Positions 36,561 to 46,353 of a stretch of 50,385 nt of DNA are shown here, in pieces (position 1 is the stretch's first letter; the number at the start of each line of letters is the position of its first letter). The translations under genes were made by a program, and so were the position numbers. The stretch lies in the NCBI GenBank assembly GCA_028723525.1, contig JAQYET010000084.1:1-50385 (forward strand). Reading direction: 5' to 3'. Below the pieces are notes generated by a model. The model had not been told where the DNA came from. It did no database searches and worked only from the letters and a program-made list of their open reading frames with translations. This stretch comes from Prevotellaceae bacterium. Its GTDB lineage: Bacteria > Bacteroidota > Bacteroidia > Bacteroidales > Bacteroidaceae.

Positions 36561-37957
36561 GAAATTATGAGCTGTTACCATTTAATTTTATCACAATTTC
36601 AAACCACGAAGTTCTGATAAACGAACTGGGGGATTTTATTATCACTCCAATTGGTACAGCACGGTCAATTGTTGACCATACAATTTCCGACGGAGATTTA
36701 TATAAGTCATTGGTTGCTAACCTCTTCATTACAGAAGAAGTGTTACCGTCTTTGTTGGATATTTATGCTTCAAGGCTAAGGACAAAGAAAGGATTCCTTG
36801 ATGACAAGACATCTTTGCACATCTTTGTTCTCACCCTTCGGTGCAACCAGAATTGCACCTATTGTCAGGCCACAAGTCAAGAGGAGCTAAGCAAGCATTG
36901 TTCAATGTCTATAGAAGACATGACGGCTTCAGTCCAGATGATGTTCCAGTCACCTTCCCCCCACCTAACTATGGAGTTCCAAGGAGGTGAACCAAGTTTG
37001 GAAATCGACCTAATTAGGCATGGAATAGAAACCGCAGAAGAAATCAATAAGGTTGAAAATCGCAAGTTGACCTACGTCTTATGTACCAATTGCAGGACTC
37101 TTTCTGATGAATTGTTGGAACTCTGCAAACAGCATAGCATCCTGATTTCTACATCGCTTGATGGTCCATCGTATATTCACAACAAAAACCGTGGACGAGA
37201 AGATAGTTACGAGAAGACCATCGCTGGAATCAATAAGGCTCGTCATGTCTTGGGTAATGATGCCATTTCTGCGCTGATGACCACATCGGAACTGGCTCTT
37301 GACTATCCCAAAGAAATCGTTGACGAGTATGTCAAAGACGGTTTTAATGGTATTTTTCTGCGTGCTCTCAATCCTTATGGACTTGCTGCCCAAAATGATG
37401 ATTGGAAGAATTATAACCAAAGATTTGTTGAGTTCTACAAGACAGCTCTTGATTATATCATAGAGTTGAATATGCAGGGATTATTCTTTCGTGAGGAATA
37501 CGCTTCTATCATACTGAGAAAGATGCTTACTCCATACACTACAGGTTTTGTAGATCTTCAGTCTCCTGCAGGAACCATAAATTCTGTGATAGTTTACAAC
37601 TATGATGGTTACGTGTATGCTTCTGATGAATCAAGAATGCTGGCAGAAATACGTGACTTCAGTTTTCGCTTGGGTAAAGTGACTGACAGATATGGGGATG
37701 TGTTCTGTGGTTCAGTTGCAAGGAAGATGGGTAAGGTTTGGGCAAATGAAGTCTTGGCTGGATGTTCTTCATGCCCAATTAAAACTTATTGCGGAGCAGA
37801 CCCTGTACGTCATCATTCTACACAGGGAGACATGTACGGCTTCAGACCTACATCAATGGTATGTGAAAAGAACAAGGCGATTATCGAACATCTCCTTTCT
37901 CTGATTGTTGAACGAGGTTGTGAAGTGTTACCAATTTTTAGAAGATGGGTAAAATGA
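36557..37957 (+). CDS. hxsB: Radical SAM/SPASM maturase HxsB
   Basis: A 466-residue radical S-adenosylmethionine enzyme. The cluster-binding motif is CNQNCTYC (Cys 96, 100, 103). A C-terminal SPASM-type region includes CSSCPIKTYCGADPVRHH and a later Cys near VCEKN, able to bind auxiliary Fe-S clusters, as in sulfatase- and peptide-maturing enzymes. In the His-Xaa-Ser system, HxsB and HxsC are predicted to modify HxsA. The N-terminal 90 residues are a family-specific extension. It overlaps hxsD and hxsC by ATGA. The modification itself is unknown. Confidence 0.85.
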   Translation: MRNYELLPFNFITISNHEVLINELGDFIITPIGTARSIVDHTISDGDLYKSLVANLFITEEVLPSLLDIYASRLRTKKGFLDDKTSLHIFVLTLRCNQNCTYCQATSQEELSKHCSMSIEDMTASVQMMFQSPSPHLTMEFQGGEPSLEIDLIRHGIETAEEINKVENRKLTYVLCTNCRTLSDELLELCKQHSILISTSLDGPSYIHNKNRGREDSYEKTIAGINKARHVLGNDAISALMTTSELALDYPKEIVDEYVKDGFNGIFLRALNPYGLAAQNDDWKNYNQRFVEFYKTALDYIIELNMQGLFFREEYASIILRKMLTPYTTGFVDLQSPAGTINSVIVYNYDGYVYASDESRMLAEIRDFSFRLGKVTDRYGDVFCGSVARKMGKVWANEVLAGCSSCPIKTYCGADPVRHHSTQGDMYGFRPTSMVCEKNKAIIEHLLSLIVERGCEVLPIFRRWVK

Positions 37958-38820
37958 AAGAGAAATTTGAAATAGACTCCAACAGCAATGTGTTGTTTGT
38001 TACAAACCAATGTAACAACCATTGCATCATGTGTTGTCAGCCGCCTCAAAAAGGTGAAGATTTCAATTACTTTTATAATCAGAATGTCAAACTCATCAAA
38101 TCTGCACCAAAGGAAACGAAGGTCGTATGTATTACAGGTGGTGAACCAACCCTAGCTGGAAACCGCTTCATTGATCTCATCTCTCTTGTTCGGAATGAAT
38201 TGCCTTCTACAGAAATTCATATACTCAGTAACGGTCGTACATTTATCAATAACGACTTCACCCATCAACTGAAAGTTGTAGGTGGCGACAAGGTCTTTGT
38301 TGGTGTACCTTTACATTCAGATTATTTCCGTGATCACGACATAATAGCAGGTGCTAAAGGCGCTTTCAACGAAACGATGCTTGGTTTATACAACCTTGCG
38401 GACGAAGGCATCCCCATTGAATTGAGAGTGGTTGTCAATAAACTAAATTATTATCGACTATCTCAACTGGCAGAATTTATTTTCAAAAACTTGTATTTTG
38501 TATCTTGGGTTGCTTATATGGGCATGGAAGATACTGGATGGGCAACAAAGAATGCAGGTACAATCTGGATAGAACCTGTTGACTACGTCAGTCAATTATG
38601 TAAGGCTGTTAAAGAACTGGATGATTGGGATATACCAGTCGCTATATACAATATTCCTCTTTGTTTGCTACCGACAGAATATCATCGGTTCGCAGCACAG
38701 AGCATTTCTGATTGGAAGACCCGTTATCTTGACATCTGTACTAAGTGCACGGTCAAAGATAAATGTTGTGGTCTGTTCGGGACATCAAAGCATATATTTA
38801 AAGGATTGTCACCAATATAA
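37954..38820 (+). CDS. hxsC: Radical SAM protein HxsC
   Basis: A 288-residue radical SAM protein with CNNHCIMC at residues 20-27. It reads from ATG 37954, which overlaps the hxsB stop as ATGA; ATG 37945 is an alternative start. The core TIM-barrel half is evident (VVCITGGEPTLAGNRFIDL, HILSNGRTF). Near the end CTKCTVKDKCCGLF gives a short Cys-rich region, possibly a second cluster site. It pairs with HxsB, and together they are the predicted maturases of HxsA. The next gene starts eight bases downstream. Confidence 0.85.
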   Translation: MKEKFEIDSNSNVLFVTNQCNNHCIMCCQPPQKGEDFNYFYNQNVKLIKSAPKETKVVCITGGEPTLAGNRFIDLISLVRNELPSTEIHILSNGRTFINNDFTHQLKVVGGDKVFVGVPLHSDYFRDHDIIAGAKGAFNETMLGLYNLADEGIPIELRVVVNKLNYYRLSQLAEFIFKNLYFVSWVAYMGMEDTGWATKNAGTIWIEPVDYVSQLCKAVKELDDWDIPVAIYNIPLCLLPTEYHRFAAQSISDWKTRYLDICTKCTVKDKCCGLFGTSKHIFKGLSPI

Positions 38821-38828
38821 CATAGCCT

Positions 38829-39926
38829 ATGGCAACATGCAAATATTGTGGTAAGAGTGCAGGAATGTTCTCCCACTCCCATAAGGAATGTGAAGAGAAA
38901 CACAACCAGGGTATAACTATCCTGGAAGGAGCTATGCGTTCTTATTTTAGGAATACTACTCAGATAGGTGAGTTTAAAAAAGTTGTCGCTAACGTCTCTC
39001 AAACTTTCTTTGTATCTTCTGAAGATATAAGCTGTTCGTCGGGAAAATGTATAGATGAATGGACAAACACCATTCACTGGCCTTTCCATTCTACGCAATT
39101 GGCAAGAGTGAAAGAATTTCTTGACAATGTTGGAGTTTCATACCAAGGCATAAACTCTTCTGGTGCTCTTGACAGACTCTGTCAGAAGATGCTGCGTGGT
39201 TTTATGGCAGAATACTTCACAAACCAGAAAACCCTTAAACGCGCTATACAAATCTCACAACAGGTTATGAACACGCTTCCCATTTCTCGTCAACAAGAGC
39301 AGGATGCTTATTACGAAATGTTGGGGCAGGCAGGGAAAAACTTCCTTAAGGATGGTTATTTGACACCTGCAGAGCAACATAAGGTTGACGAATATGTATC
39401 CACACTTGGGCTTTCACTAATCAATCTTCCTGCTTCGCTGCAAGGCACACAAATTGAAGAACTCGGACAATCGTCTATTTTGAGTGACATTCAAGCTGGT
39501 CGTCATCCACGATATGTTATCAACGCCCCAATTATCCTTGCTAAAGATGAAGATGCACTGTGGTGCTACAACAATGTCACAATGTATCAGGAAAAAATCA
39601 AAAGGGAATATGTAGGGCATACAGGCGGTTTCAGCTTTCGAATTATGAAGGGTGTAAGATACCGCACAGGTGGATTCAGGGGGCATCCTGTAGAAACGAG
39701 TTATATGGAGAATATGGGGCTTGGCAGTTTATACGTCACAAATAAGAATATAATTTTCATGGGGCTAACTCGTAGTATCAAGGTTCCTTATAGCAAAATA
39801 ATTGGCATCAATCCCTATTCAGACGGAATGGAAGTCCAGCGTGACGGCAATAATGTCAAACGTCTTGTATTCCAAGGATTTGATTGTTCGTTTGTGCTTA
39901 ATATCATCTCTGTCATTTCCAATTAA
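38829..39926 (+). CDS. Zinc-finger protein with helical middle and PH-like C-terminal domain
   Basis: A 365-residue protein of no named family. The N-terminus carries C4-x2-C7 and a further His/Cys group (HSHKEC, residues 16-21), a probable zinc knuckle. The middle (about 145-215) is helical; the part FLKDGYLTPAEQHKVDEYVSTLGLS resembles a TerB-like or EF-hand-like helical unit. The C-terminal region (about 285-365) with LGSLYVTNKNIIFMG, IKVPYSKIIGI and VFQGFDCSFVL looks like a bacterial PH-type domain. It sits between hxsC and a membrane protein. A cytoplasmic adaptor that senses or recruits is possible but inferred. Confidence 0.6.
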   Translation: MATCKYCGKSAGMFSHSHKECEEKHNQGITILEGAMRSYFRNTTQIGEFKKVVANVSQTFFVSSEDISCSSGKCIDEWTNTIHWPFHSTQLARVKEFLDNVGVSYQGINSSGALDRLCQKMLRGFMAEYFTNQKTLKRAIQISQQVMNTLPISRQQEQDAYYEMLGQAGKNFLKDGYLTPAEQHKVDEYVSTLGLSLINLPASLQGTQIEELGQSSILSDIQAGRHPRYVINAPIILAKDEDALWCYNNVTMYQEKIKREYVGHTGGFSFRIMKGVRYRTGGFRGHPVETSYMENMGLGSLYVTNKNIIFMGLTRSIKVPYSKIIGINPYSDGMEVQRDGNNVKRLVFQGFDCSFVLNIISVISN

Positions 39927-39950
39927 ATCAACGATACTATATTAGATGCT

Positions 39951-41294
39951 ATGTTTAAAGGGTTCTCTTTCAAATATGCAATTTCAATCATAATAGGTTA
40001 TGTTACCCTATTCTTTTCGCCAGCAATCTATTTGGGATTAACAAGTGGCAACGGATGGTGGCCACTATTTGCATCTATTGTTGTCGGTTTTGTCCAAATA
40101 ATAGCGATCTCTATTATAGCGGGACTGATTTCATATGACTTGACAATATTAAAAGAGCAACCTTCGCCATTAGCTGGTGGTCTGTTTTGCGGACTATCAA
40201 TTTGCGGATTGCTATTCTGGTTAATCTTTCCATCTTTAGTAGGATTTACCCACCTATTTGAAGCCACCTTTTGTTATTATGGCTTTTATCGCCAATCGGA
40301 CTCTCCAAGTATTATAAGTATTGCTTTTTTCTTGATTGCTGCAGCTGTTTATACTCTTTTAATTGCTGGTTCACTGGAAGTTGCTGGCCTAAAGGGTGAT
40401 AATAAGTGGAGATCTATACGAAGCTGTCCTTCTTTTATAAAAGGGATGGCGTTCGGTATTTCTTTCTTTGTCTTCGTAGGTTTTATTTCTTATTTACCCC
40501 CCGTTCAGGCAAGAATCTCTTACAGCAGATTCGTCAAGAAGCAGAATGAGAGAATTGATAGCATCAATAATAGTAGGATTAAGATAAAAGAAGCACGTTC
40601 TAAGGAAAACCGTGTGCTTTCTTTCTCGGACTTTAAACTGGGAAGTTCGATTGATTCCTGTATCCATATCATCAACTCATCACATGAATATTCTCTTTTG
40701 TCAAATGATGAAGCCCAAGATGAGTATAAGTCATACGGCATTACAATTGGAGATGTCGACTATTCTATAGTTTTTGACAGTTTGTTATATGTTTCTTATG
40801 AGTGGGATAATGAGCCAACTGTTATAGGGCTATTTTGTAGAAAGAATAAGCTTTTGGCAATACAATTCAAAACCGCCCATGAAATTGACAGTATAGTGTC
40901 TTTATATAGCCAAAAGTATGGTGAAACGGAAACCATTCTACCACGAGAAGTAGAACTGTCAGACCCTTGCATCCATTACTTATTTGACAGACACGATAGC
41001 CCTATTTATAGCGAACCAAGAGAGCAATTCGCTGATACGAATATATGGACCTTCAAAAATGCAATCATTAGCATTCGTAGGCAGAAATACGGGGATTGTT
41101 ATATCACATACTTTGACAGAAGTTGCGAAAGATTATTGAAAGCACTTCAAGACAAACTAGAGCAAGAAAGAAGAATCCTTGAAGAGCGAAGGAATGATTC
41201 CATACGTAGAATAGAAGAATACGAACAGCGCGTGCGCAATTCTGAAGAACGTATGAGAGTACGCAAGCACAAGGAGTCAATTGAAAAAATATAA
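39951..41294 (+). CDS. Multi-pass membrane protein with coiled-coil tail
   Basis: A 447-residue protein with about five predicted membrane spans in the first 190 residues. A soluble region of about 190-380 has no recognised fold, and a charged coiled coil (KALQDKLEQERRILEERRND and following) fills about residues 390-447. It lies 24 bases after the zinc-finger/PH-like gene and 5 bases before the SGNH-hydrolase gene, so it is likely part of the same operon. I do not recognise the family. Topology could place the large soluble part in the cytoplasm or periplasm. Confidence 0.55.
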   Translation: MFKGFSFKYAISIIIGYVTLFFSPAIYLGLTSGNGWWPLFASIVVGFVQIIAISIIAGLISYDLTILKEQPSPLAGGLFCGLSICGLLFWLIFPSLVGFTHLFEATFCYYGFYRQSDSPSIISIAFFLIAAAVYTLLIAGSLEVAGLKGDNKWRSIRSCPSFIKGMAFGISFFVFVGFISYLPPVQARISYSRFVKKQNERIDSINNSRIKIKEARSKENRVLSFSDFKLGSSIDSCIHIINSSHEYSLLSNDEAQDEYKSYGITIGDVDYSIVFDSLLYVSYEWDNEPTVIGLFCRKNKLLAIQFKTAHEIDSIVSLYSQKYGETETILPREVELSDPCIHYLFDRHDSPIYSEPREQFADTNIWTFKNAIISIRRQKYGDCYITYFDRSCERLLKALQDKLEQERRILEERRNDSIRRIEEYEQRVRNSEERMRVRKHKESIEKI

Positions 41295-41299
41295 TGTAA

Positions 41300-43270
41300 A
41301 TGACGAAGCATTGGTTTCATATAGTTCTCATACTCCTCTGGAATCCAATAACCCTTTCAATTCTACTGCATAGTATTGGATGGGGTGTTGCTATATGCTT
41401 GTTTGTTTGGATTATTGGAGCTGCTGTTAGCAATATCAAGTCATTGCGTTTAAAAGTCTGGGCTTTCAATATTGCGGCCATTCTCAGTATTTGCTATCAC
41501 GCAGAATTGCTCTTTAGAGTGTTCGGTGCTGATAACGATATACCCAATCTCTACGAACTGCATAACAAATTCTATTTCAATAAGCCATACTTAGACCAAA
41601 AGTTTGAGACTGATGAATATTGTAGTCTCTATCGTACAAACTGTCAGGGTTTTCGAATCGATGAACAAACAAATGCTGATGATAGCATCAAAAAATGTGA
41701 TTGGCTCTTTATCGGTGACTCTTTTACACAAGGGGCACAAGTTGATTACGAATACCTATTCACGTCACTTCTCTACAAAAGCTTTCCTGACAAGACAATC
41801 ATCAATGCAGGTATCAGCGGTGCTGGATTATATGAAGAATTGAATTTCTATAAGGAAATAGGTCTGAAACTACATCCGAAGAAAGTATTTCTCCAAATAG
41901 GTGTTTTCAATGACTTTAAGGATATTAAAGAACATCGCTCTTCGTTTCAGGATTATATCGCTGAGAAGTCTTCGCTCTACCGATACATATCATACAAATT
42001 GAGTCCACATGATGAGACACCGCTTGGAAGATGGATGGAGCCGTTCTTTTTGAACATACAGGACAATATCGACTCAAATATCCTATACAAGTCATCATCC
42101 CCCAAAAAAGAAAAGGATAAGGATAGGTTTGCTACATGCATATCTGAGTTCAAACGTATAGTAGAATCCAGTGGTGCAGAGCTTGTCTTGATACTTATCC
42201 CTTCTAAGGAGCAGATTTCTCCGCATATGTTAAAAGAGACTCTTCAAATCTGTAAGCTAAAAGAAAATGATGTTGACTTGCAAGCAGCTAATCGCCTGTG
42301 TGCTGAAGTCGCACAAAAAGAAGGATTGACACTCATTGATATGTATGACGATTTCAGGGTTTCTTCGCTGCCATTCTTTCTTATTGACGAACATCTGAAT
42401 GTACTGGGCCACGAACTCATTGCTTCAAGGTTGGTTGCTGAGTACGAGAATATTTCTCATGCATATGATTACCTGAGTTTAGGAAACTATGGTGAACGCT
42501 ATCCGACGTTACTTGCAGATTCTGTTTCACTACTATACCAGTCTCGTCAAAACAGAAAATACTCTATTTGCAGAAGACAAATCAATAGCAATACAACAGA
42601 AACTCTTCTGAATAATTTTCGAGAACTGATACATCCATCCTATAGCCCATCACAAGATGCGTTGCTCTTTACTGTCGGCAATCAAGATAAGTTGCAAACG
42701 GAAGTTGTTCTTTTAGACTTCGCTAATGGTAAGAAAAAAACGTTGAACGATGCTGGATGCAGTGCCTCTATTCCTATGTTTAACTACGATGGAGGCCTAA
42801 TTGCTTTTCCACAATGGGGACAAGGCAATACCAAACCCTATATCAAGTTGTATGATGTAGTTGAGCATAAGGAGTTTGCAAGATTTAGTGATGGAATAGA
42901 ATGTTGGCGACCGATTTTTTCAAAGGGGGACAGCGTCATCTATTATATTAGCAAAGCAACAGAAAATAGCAAATTTGCGATTAAATCCTATGGCATAAAA
43001 AATGGAACCAAAACGATGCTTCTCAAAATGCCATACGACATCTGGGACATCGCTTTATCGCCATCAGGTAAATACATAGCTTATGCAGGTAATAAGGACG
43101 GAAATTGGGACCTGTTCTTATTTAACATAGAAACGCAACAGGTTACACAGTTGACAAAATCCATCGGGAACGAATGGGATCCTTCCTTTGGACATGGTGA
43201 TGATGAATTATTCTTTGCTGGTGTATTTGGTATTAACAACGGAATATATAGATTAAAAATAACACAATGA
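41300..43270 (+). CDS. SGNH hydrolase fused to TolB-like beta propeller
   Basis: A 656-residue protein. Two or three membrane spans occupy about the first 75 residues. The SGNH/GDSL esterase domain (about 125-390) has the nucleophile block GDSFTQG (139-145), an Asn/Gly block in NAGISGAGL, QIGVFNDF, and DEHLNVLGHE holding the catalytic Asp/His. Residues of about 440-656 carry TolB/PD40-like propeller repeats (SYSPSQDALLFTV, WDIALSPSGKYIAYAGNKDGNWDLF). This suggests an extracytoplasmic enzyme that adds or removes acyl groups on a surface glycan or protein, with a built-in binding propeller. It overlaps the MBOAT gene by ATGA, and the pairing is typical of acyl transfer to polysaccharides. Confidence 0.75.
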   Translation: MTKHWFHIVLILLWNPITLSILLHSIGWGVAICLFVWIIGAAVSNIKSLRLKVWAFNIAAILSICYHAELLFRVFGADNDIPNLYELHNKFYFNKPYLDQKFETDEYCSLYRTNCQGFRIDEQTNADDSIKKCDWLFIGDSFTQGAQVDYEYLFTSLLYKSFPDKTIINAGISGAGLYEELNFYKEIGLKLHPKKVFLQIGVFNDFKDIKEHRSSFQDYIAEKSSLYRYISYKLSPHDETPLGRWMEPFFLNIQDNIDSNILYKSSSPKKEKDKDRFATCISEFKRIVESSGAELVLILIPSKEQISPHMLKETLQICKLKENDVDLQAANRLCAEVAQKEGLTLIDMYDDFRVSSLPFFLIDEHLNVLGHELIASRLVAEYENISHAYDYLSLGNYGERYPTLLADSVSLLYQSRQNRKYSICRRQINSNTTETLLNNFRELIHPSYSPSQDALLFTVGNQDKLQTEVVLLDFANGKKKTLNDAGCSASIPMFNYDGGLIAFPQWGQGNTKPYIKLYDVVEHKEFARFSDGIECWRPIFSKGDSVIYYISKATENSKFAIKSYGIKNGTKTMLLKMPYDIWDIALSPSGKYIAYAGNKDGNWDLFLFNIETQQVTQLTKSIGNEWDPSFGHGDDELFFAGVFGINNGIYRLKITQ

Positions 43271-44490
43271 GACGGACGTACAAATACCTCATTCTGGCAT
43301 CAAGCCTTGCATTATATGCATGGTTTGTCGGATGGTACGTGTTTGCACTTCTGTTCTTGTCTATTGTCATCATTGTATCTAATTCTCTGAAGAATTGGTT
43401 AAGGTTGGCGCTTCCAGTAACCTCACTTGTCATGGGCTATATTCTCATGAAGTATGCCTATCCTGATTCTGACATAAAACTACCAATAGGTTATTCTGTT
43501 TTTGCCTTTAGTGGCATATCCTTCATTGTTGATGGTTCAAAGACAAATAAATGCAGCCAAAACTCGTTAGACGTTTTTTGCTACCTTTTTTTCTTCCCGA
43601 AGATGTTGTGTGGACCTCTGGTAAGATTTTCTGACTTTTCGTCACAGCTAAACAAAGCTTCAGTTCCCACATCAACGACCCTGTATAAAGCGTTTAAAAT
43701 CTTCGTGTATGCAGCATTTTGCAAATTTGTTGTTGCTGATATGCTTGCACAGGCAATATCCTGTCCTCTTGCAGGATTGAACGCCTGGATGTCAATCATT
43801 ATTTTTTCCGTTCAACTCTATCTCGATTTCTTTGCATACTCAAACTTCGCCATTGCTTTCGCTATCATCTGTGGTATCAATCTACCTACCAGTTTTGTAG
43901 CACCTTATTCGTCCAAAACATTCACCGAATTCTGGAGGAGATGGAACATTACTGTATCACAATGGCTTAAAGACTATGTTTACATAGGGCTTGGAGGAAA
44001 CAGAAAGTCAACTCTTAGGACGAAACAAAACATCTTACTGACATTCTTTGTCAGTGGCTTATGGCATGGGGCATCTTTACCCTTTATTATTTGGGGCTTA
44101 TTGCATGGGGCTTTGGTTGTAGTAGAGAAGGTTTTATTGGCTCACATTAACAAGAACAAGATAATTACACACTGTTATCAAGTTTTCGTCTTGGTATCTG
44201 TATTTCTTTTATGGCAACTTTTCCGATTTCTCTCTATGTCGGAATTGGCTCAGTTCGGACATGTGTTATTACAATCAGAATCTATAGATACTTGTATTGT
44301 TATATCAACATTGTGTGCAATATTAATTGTGCCAATGATTGACAGCCGCAAACTTCGACATTTGGTATTTGATATTCCTGAGACTACCAAAGGTATATGC
44401 TATGAGGTAAGCACTGTTTGCTTGCTGTTCGTTCTTACAATACTTTTCATGCGTTCACCTAGTATTAATTTCTTCTATTTCAAGTTCTGA
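43267..44490 (+). CDS. MBOAT family membrane-bound O-acyltransferase
   Basis: A 407-residue polytopic membrane protein of the DltB/AlgI type. The catalytic region is FVSGLWHGASLPFIIWGLLHG with His near residue 267, and the preceding FWRRWNITVSQWLKDYVYIGLGG is the diagnostic MBOAT block. Members pass acyl groups across the membrane to alginate, peptidoglycan, teichoic acid or other polymers. Here the partner is likely the SGNH-hydrolase protein from the preceding gene (ATGA overlap). The acyl acceptor is not known. It is about 70 residues shorter than typical AlgI. Confidence 0.88.
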   Translation: MRRTYKYLILASSLALYAWFVGWYVFALLFLSIVIIVSNSLKNWLRLALPVTSLVMGYILMKYAYPDSDIKLPIGYSVFAFSGISFIVDGSKTNKCSQNSLDVFCYLFFFPKMLCGPLVRFSDFSSQLNKASVPTSTTLYKAFKIFVYAAFCKFVVADMLAQAISCPLAGLNAWMSIIIFSVQLYLDFFAYSNFAIAFAIICGINLPTSFVAPYSSKTFTEFWRRWNITVSQWLKDYVYIGLGGNRKSTLRTKQNILLTFFVSGLWHGASLPFIIWGLLHGALVVVEKVLLAHINKNKIITHCYQVFVLVSVFLLWQLFRFLSMSELAQFGHVLLQSESIDTCIVISTLCAILIVPMIDSRKLRHLVFDIPETTKGICYEVSTVCLLFVLTILFMRSPSINFFYFKF

Positions 44491-44492
44491 AC

Positions 44493-46205
44493 ATGATAGT
44501 ATTAGGTATCTCGGCATATTTCCATGATAGCGCAGCAGCATTAGTTAAAGATGGTGCTATAATCGCTGCAGCGGAAGAGGAGCGTTTCAATAGAATAAAG
44601 CATTACAACGGATTCCCCACAATAGCTTGTAAGTTTTGTCTTGAACATTCTGGTGTGACTATTAATGATGTTGACAAAGTGGTCTTCTACGAGAAACCTT
44701 TTTTGAAGTTTGAACGTATTATCAGATCACACATCAACTATGCGCCAAAAGGATTAAGGACTTTCCTTAAGGCAATGCCAACATGGTTGAAGGACAAACT
44801 TAATATGCGGTCAACCATTATGCGAGAGTTGAAGGACGCGTTTGGTTTTTCTCCGTCTGTTGAATTCTGTCATCACCATCTTTCTCATGCCGCTTTGTCA
44901 TATTATACTTCACCATATGAAAGCTGCGCTATACTTGTCATTGATGCAGTAGGCGAAGATGCAACCACATCCATCATCAAGGCAACGAGAAACAGTTTTG
45001 AAATAGTGGAGAACCAAGTATTCCCTCATTCTCTAGGTCTTTTGTACTCAGCATTTACTTACTATCTTGGGTTTAAGGTTAACTCAGATGAATACAAGGT
45101 AATGGGGCTGGCTCCTTATGGGGACAAAAAATCCGAAGAGTATAAATCCTTCAAGGAGACTATCGTAAATGATATTGTAACCATACATGATGGCGGGAAT
45201 ATTGAATTAAAGGAGCAGAACTTCGCATTCATGTATGCTGACAGGATGGTCAAAGATAATCGATGGCAGCGTCTGTTTGGTATCCCAAAGAGGAAACCCA
45301 ACGAACCTCTGACATTTACCCATGCCAACATTGCTTTGGCCATACAGGATGTTACTGAAGAGATAATGCTGAAGATGGCCAGATATGCCAAAGACATTAC
45401 AGGCGAAGAGAACCTATGTGTCGTTGGAGGTTGTGCGCTTAACTGTGCAGCCATTGGAAAATTATATCTTTCGTCAAAACCGGGCAGCGTTTATGTTCCT
45501 TATGCTCCTGGCGATGATGGAGCAGCTATCGGCTGTGCTCTTATCGCAAGCGGCAGTAAAGACAGAAAGGCATCAAACAGAGTTCCTTATTGGGGGCCCT
45601 CTTATTCCGATGACGAAGTCAGAAATACATTAGTTGCAACCAATCTTCAGTATGAATATATTGCAGAGTATAAGGAACTATGCCACATCGTTGCACAAGA
45701 ATTGGCTAATTCGCTCATAATAGGATGGTTTCAAGGCAGGATGGAATTTGGGCCACGAGCATTGGGAAACAGAAGCATATTGGCAGACCCACGACAATCA
45801 TATATGAAAAATAAGGTGAATGCTATGATTAAATTCAGAGAATCCTTTAGACCATTTGCTCCTGCCGTTTTAGCAGAACATGCTAATGACATCTTTGAGT
45901 GCGATGTCGAATCGACCTACATGTCTACAACATTTAAGCTTAAACGTAACCAACAAGAATACCCAGCTATAACTCATGTGGATAATACATCCCGAATCCA
46001 AACAGTATCATCTTTACAAAACGAAAAGTTCTACGAGTTGCTAAACGCCTTTTATGAACTTACAGGGTGTCCGCTTCTTCTTAATACCAGCTTCAATGTG
46101 ATGGGAGAGCCAATAGTATGCTCACCTTCAGATGCCATTAGAACATTTACTGAATCTGGGATAGATATACTAGTCATTAACAACTTTATCATACGTAAGC
46201 AATGA
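44493..46205 (+). CDS. Carbamoyltransferase of the NodU/TobZ family
   Basis: A 570-residue enzyme. The N-terminal Kae1-like domain begins MIVLGISAYFHDSAAALVKDG and includes the metal-binding pattern CHHHLSHAA; residues VVGGCALNCAAIGKL follow. The C-terminal carbamoyltransferase domain carries WFQGRMEFGPRALGNRSIL and NTSFNVMGEPIVCSP. These enzymes move a carbamoyl group from carbamoyl phosphate, via carbamoyl-AMP, to a sugar or antibiotic hydroxyl. With MBOAT and SGNH neighbours, the target is probably a surface glycan or lipid-linked sugar. It starts two bases after the MBOAT stop and overlaps the next mini-gene by ATGA. Confidence 0.9.
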   Translation: MIVLGISAYFHDSAAALVKDGAIIAAAEEERFNRIKHYNGFPTIACKFCLEHSGVTINDVDKVVFYEKPFLKFERIIRSHINYAPKGLRTFLKAMPTWLKDKLNMRSTIMRELKDAFGFSPSVEFCHHHLSHAALSYYTSPYESCAILVIDAVGEDATTSIIKATRNSFEIVENQVFPHSLGLLYSAFTYYLGFKVNSDEYKVMGLAPYGDKKSEEYKSFKETIVNDIVTIHDGGNIELKEQNFAFMYADRMVKDNRWQRLFGIPKRKPNEPLTFTHANIALAIQDVTEEIMLKMARYAKDITGEENLCVVGGCALNCAAIGKLYLSSKPGSVYVPYAPGDDGAAIGCALIASGSKDRKASNRVPYWGPSYSDDEVRNTLVATNLQYEYIAEYKELCHIVAQELANSLIIGWFQGRMEFGPRALGNRSILADPRQSYMKNKVNAMIKFRESFRPFAPAVLAEHANDIFECDVESTYMSTTFKLKRNQQEYPAITHVDNTSRIQTVSSLQNEKFYELLNAFYELTGCPLLLNTSFNVMGEPIVCSPSDAIRTFTESGIDILVINNFIIRKQ

Positions 46206-46348
46206 AATTTCTTAGAGAAATCATATCGTTCATTATTGAGACCAAGAAATGGTGGCTCGTTCCAATTCTAACCGTACTACTCATTGTGGGGCTGTTAGTT
46301 CTATTTGCCGACACGGCTGTTGCTCCTTTCATATACTCATTATTCTGA
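46202..46348 (+). CDS. 48-residue DUF5989-like membrane mini-protein
   Basis: A 48-residue protein starting at ATG 46202, inside the ATGA overlap with the carbamoyltransferase gene. It begins MKFLREIISFIIETKKWWLV and continues with one membrane span and the end FADTAVAPFIYSLF. This pattern matches the DUF5989 family, whose members follow NodU/TobZ carbamoyltransferases (often with an SxtJ-like protein). It may anchor or assist the enzyme at the membrane. Its function has not been established. Confidence 0.8.
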   Translation: MKFLREIISFIIETKKWWLVPILTVLLIVGLLVLFADTAVAPFIYSLF

Positions 46349-46353
46349 CTCGC

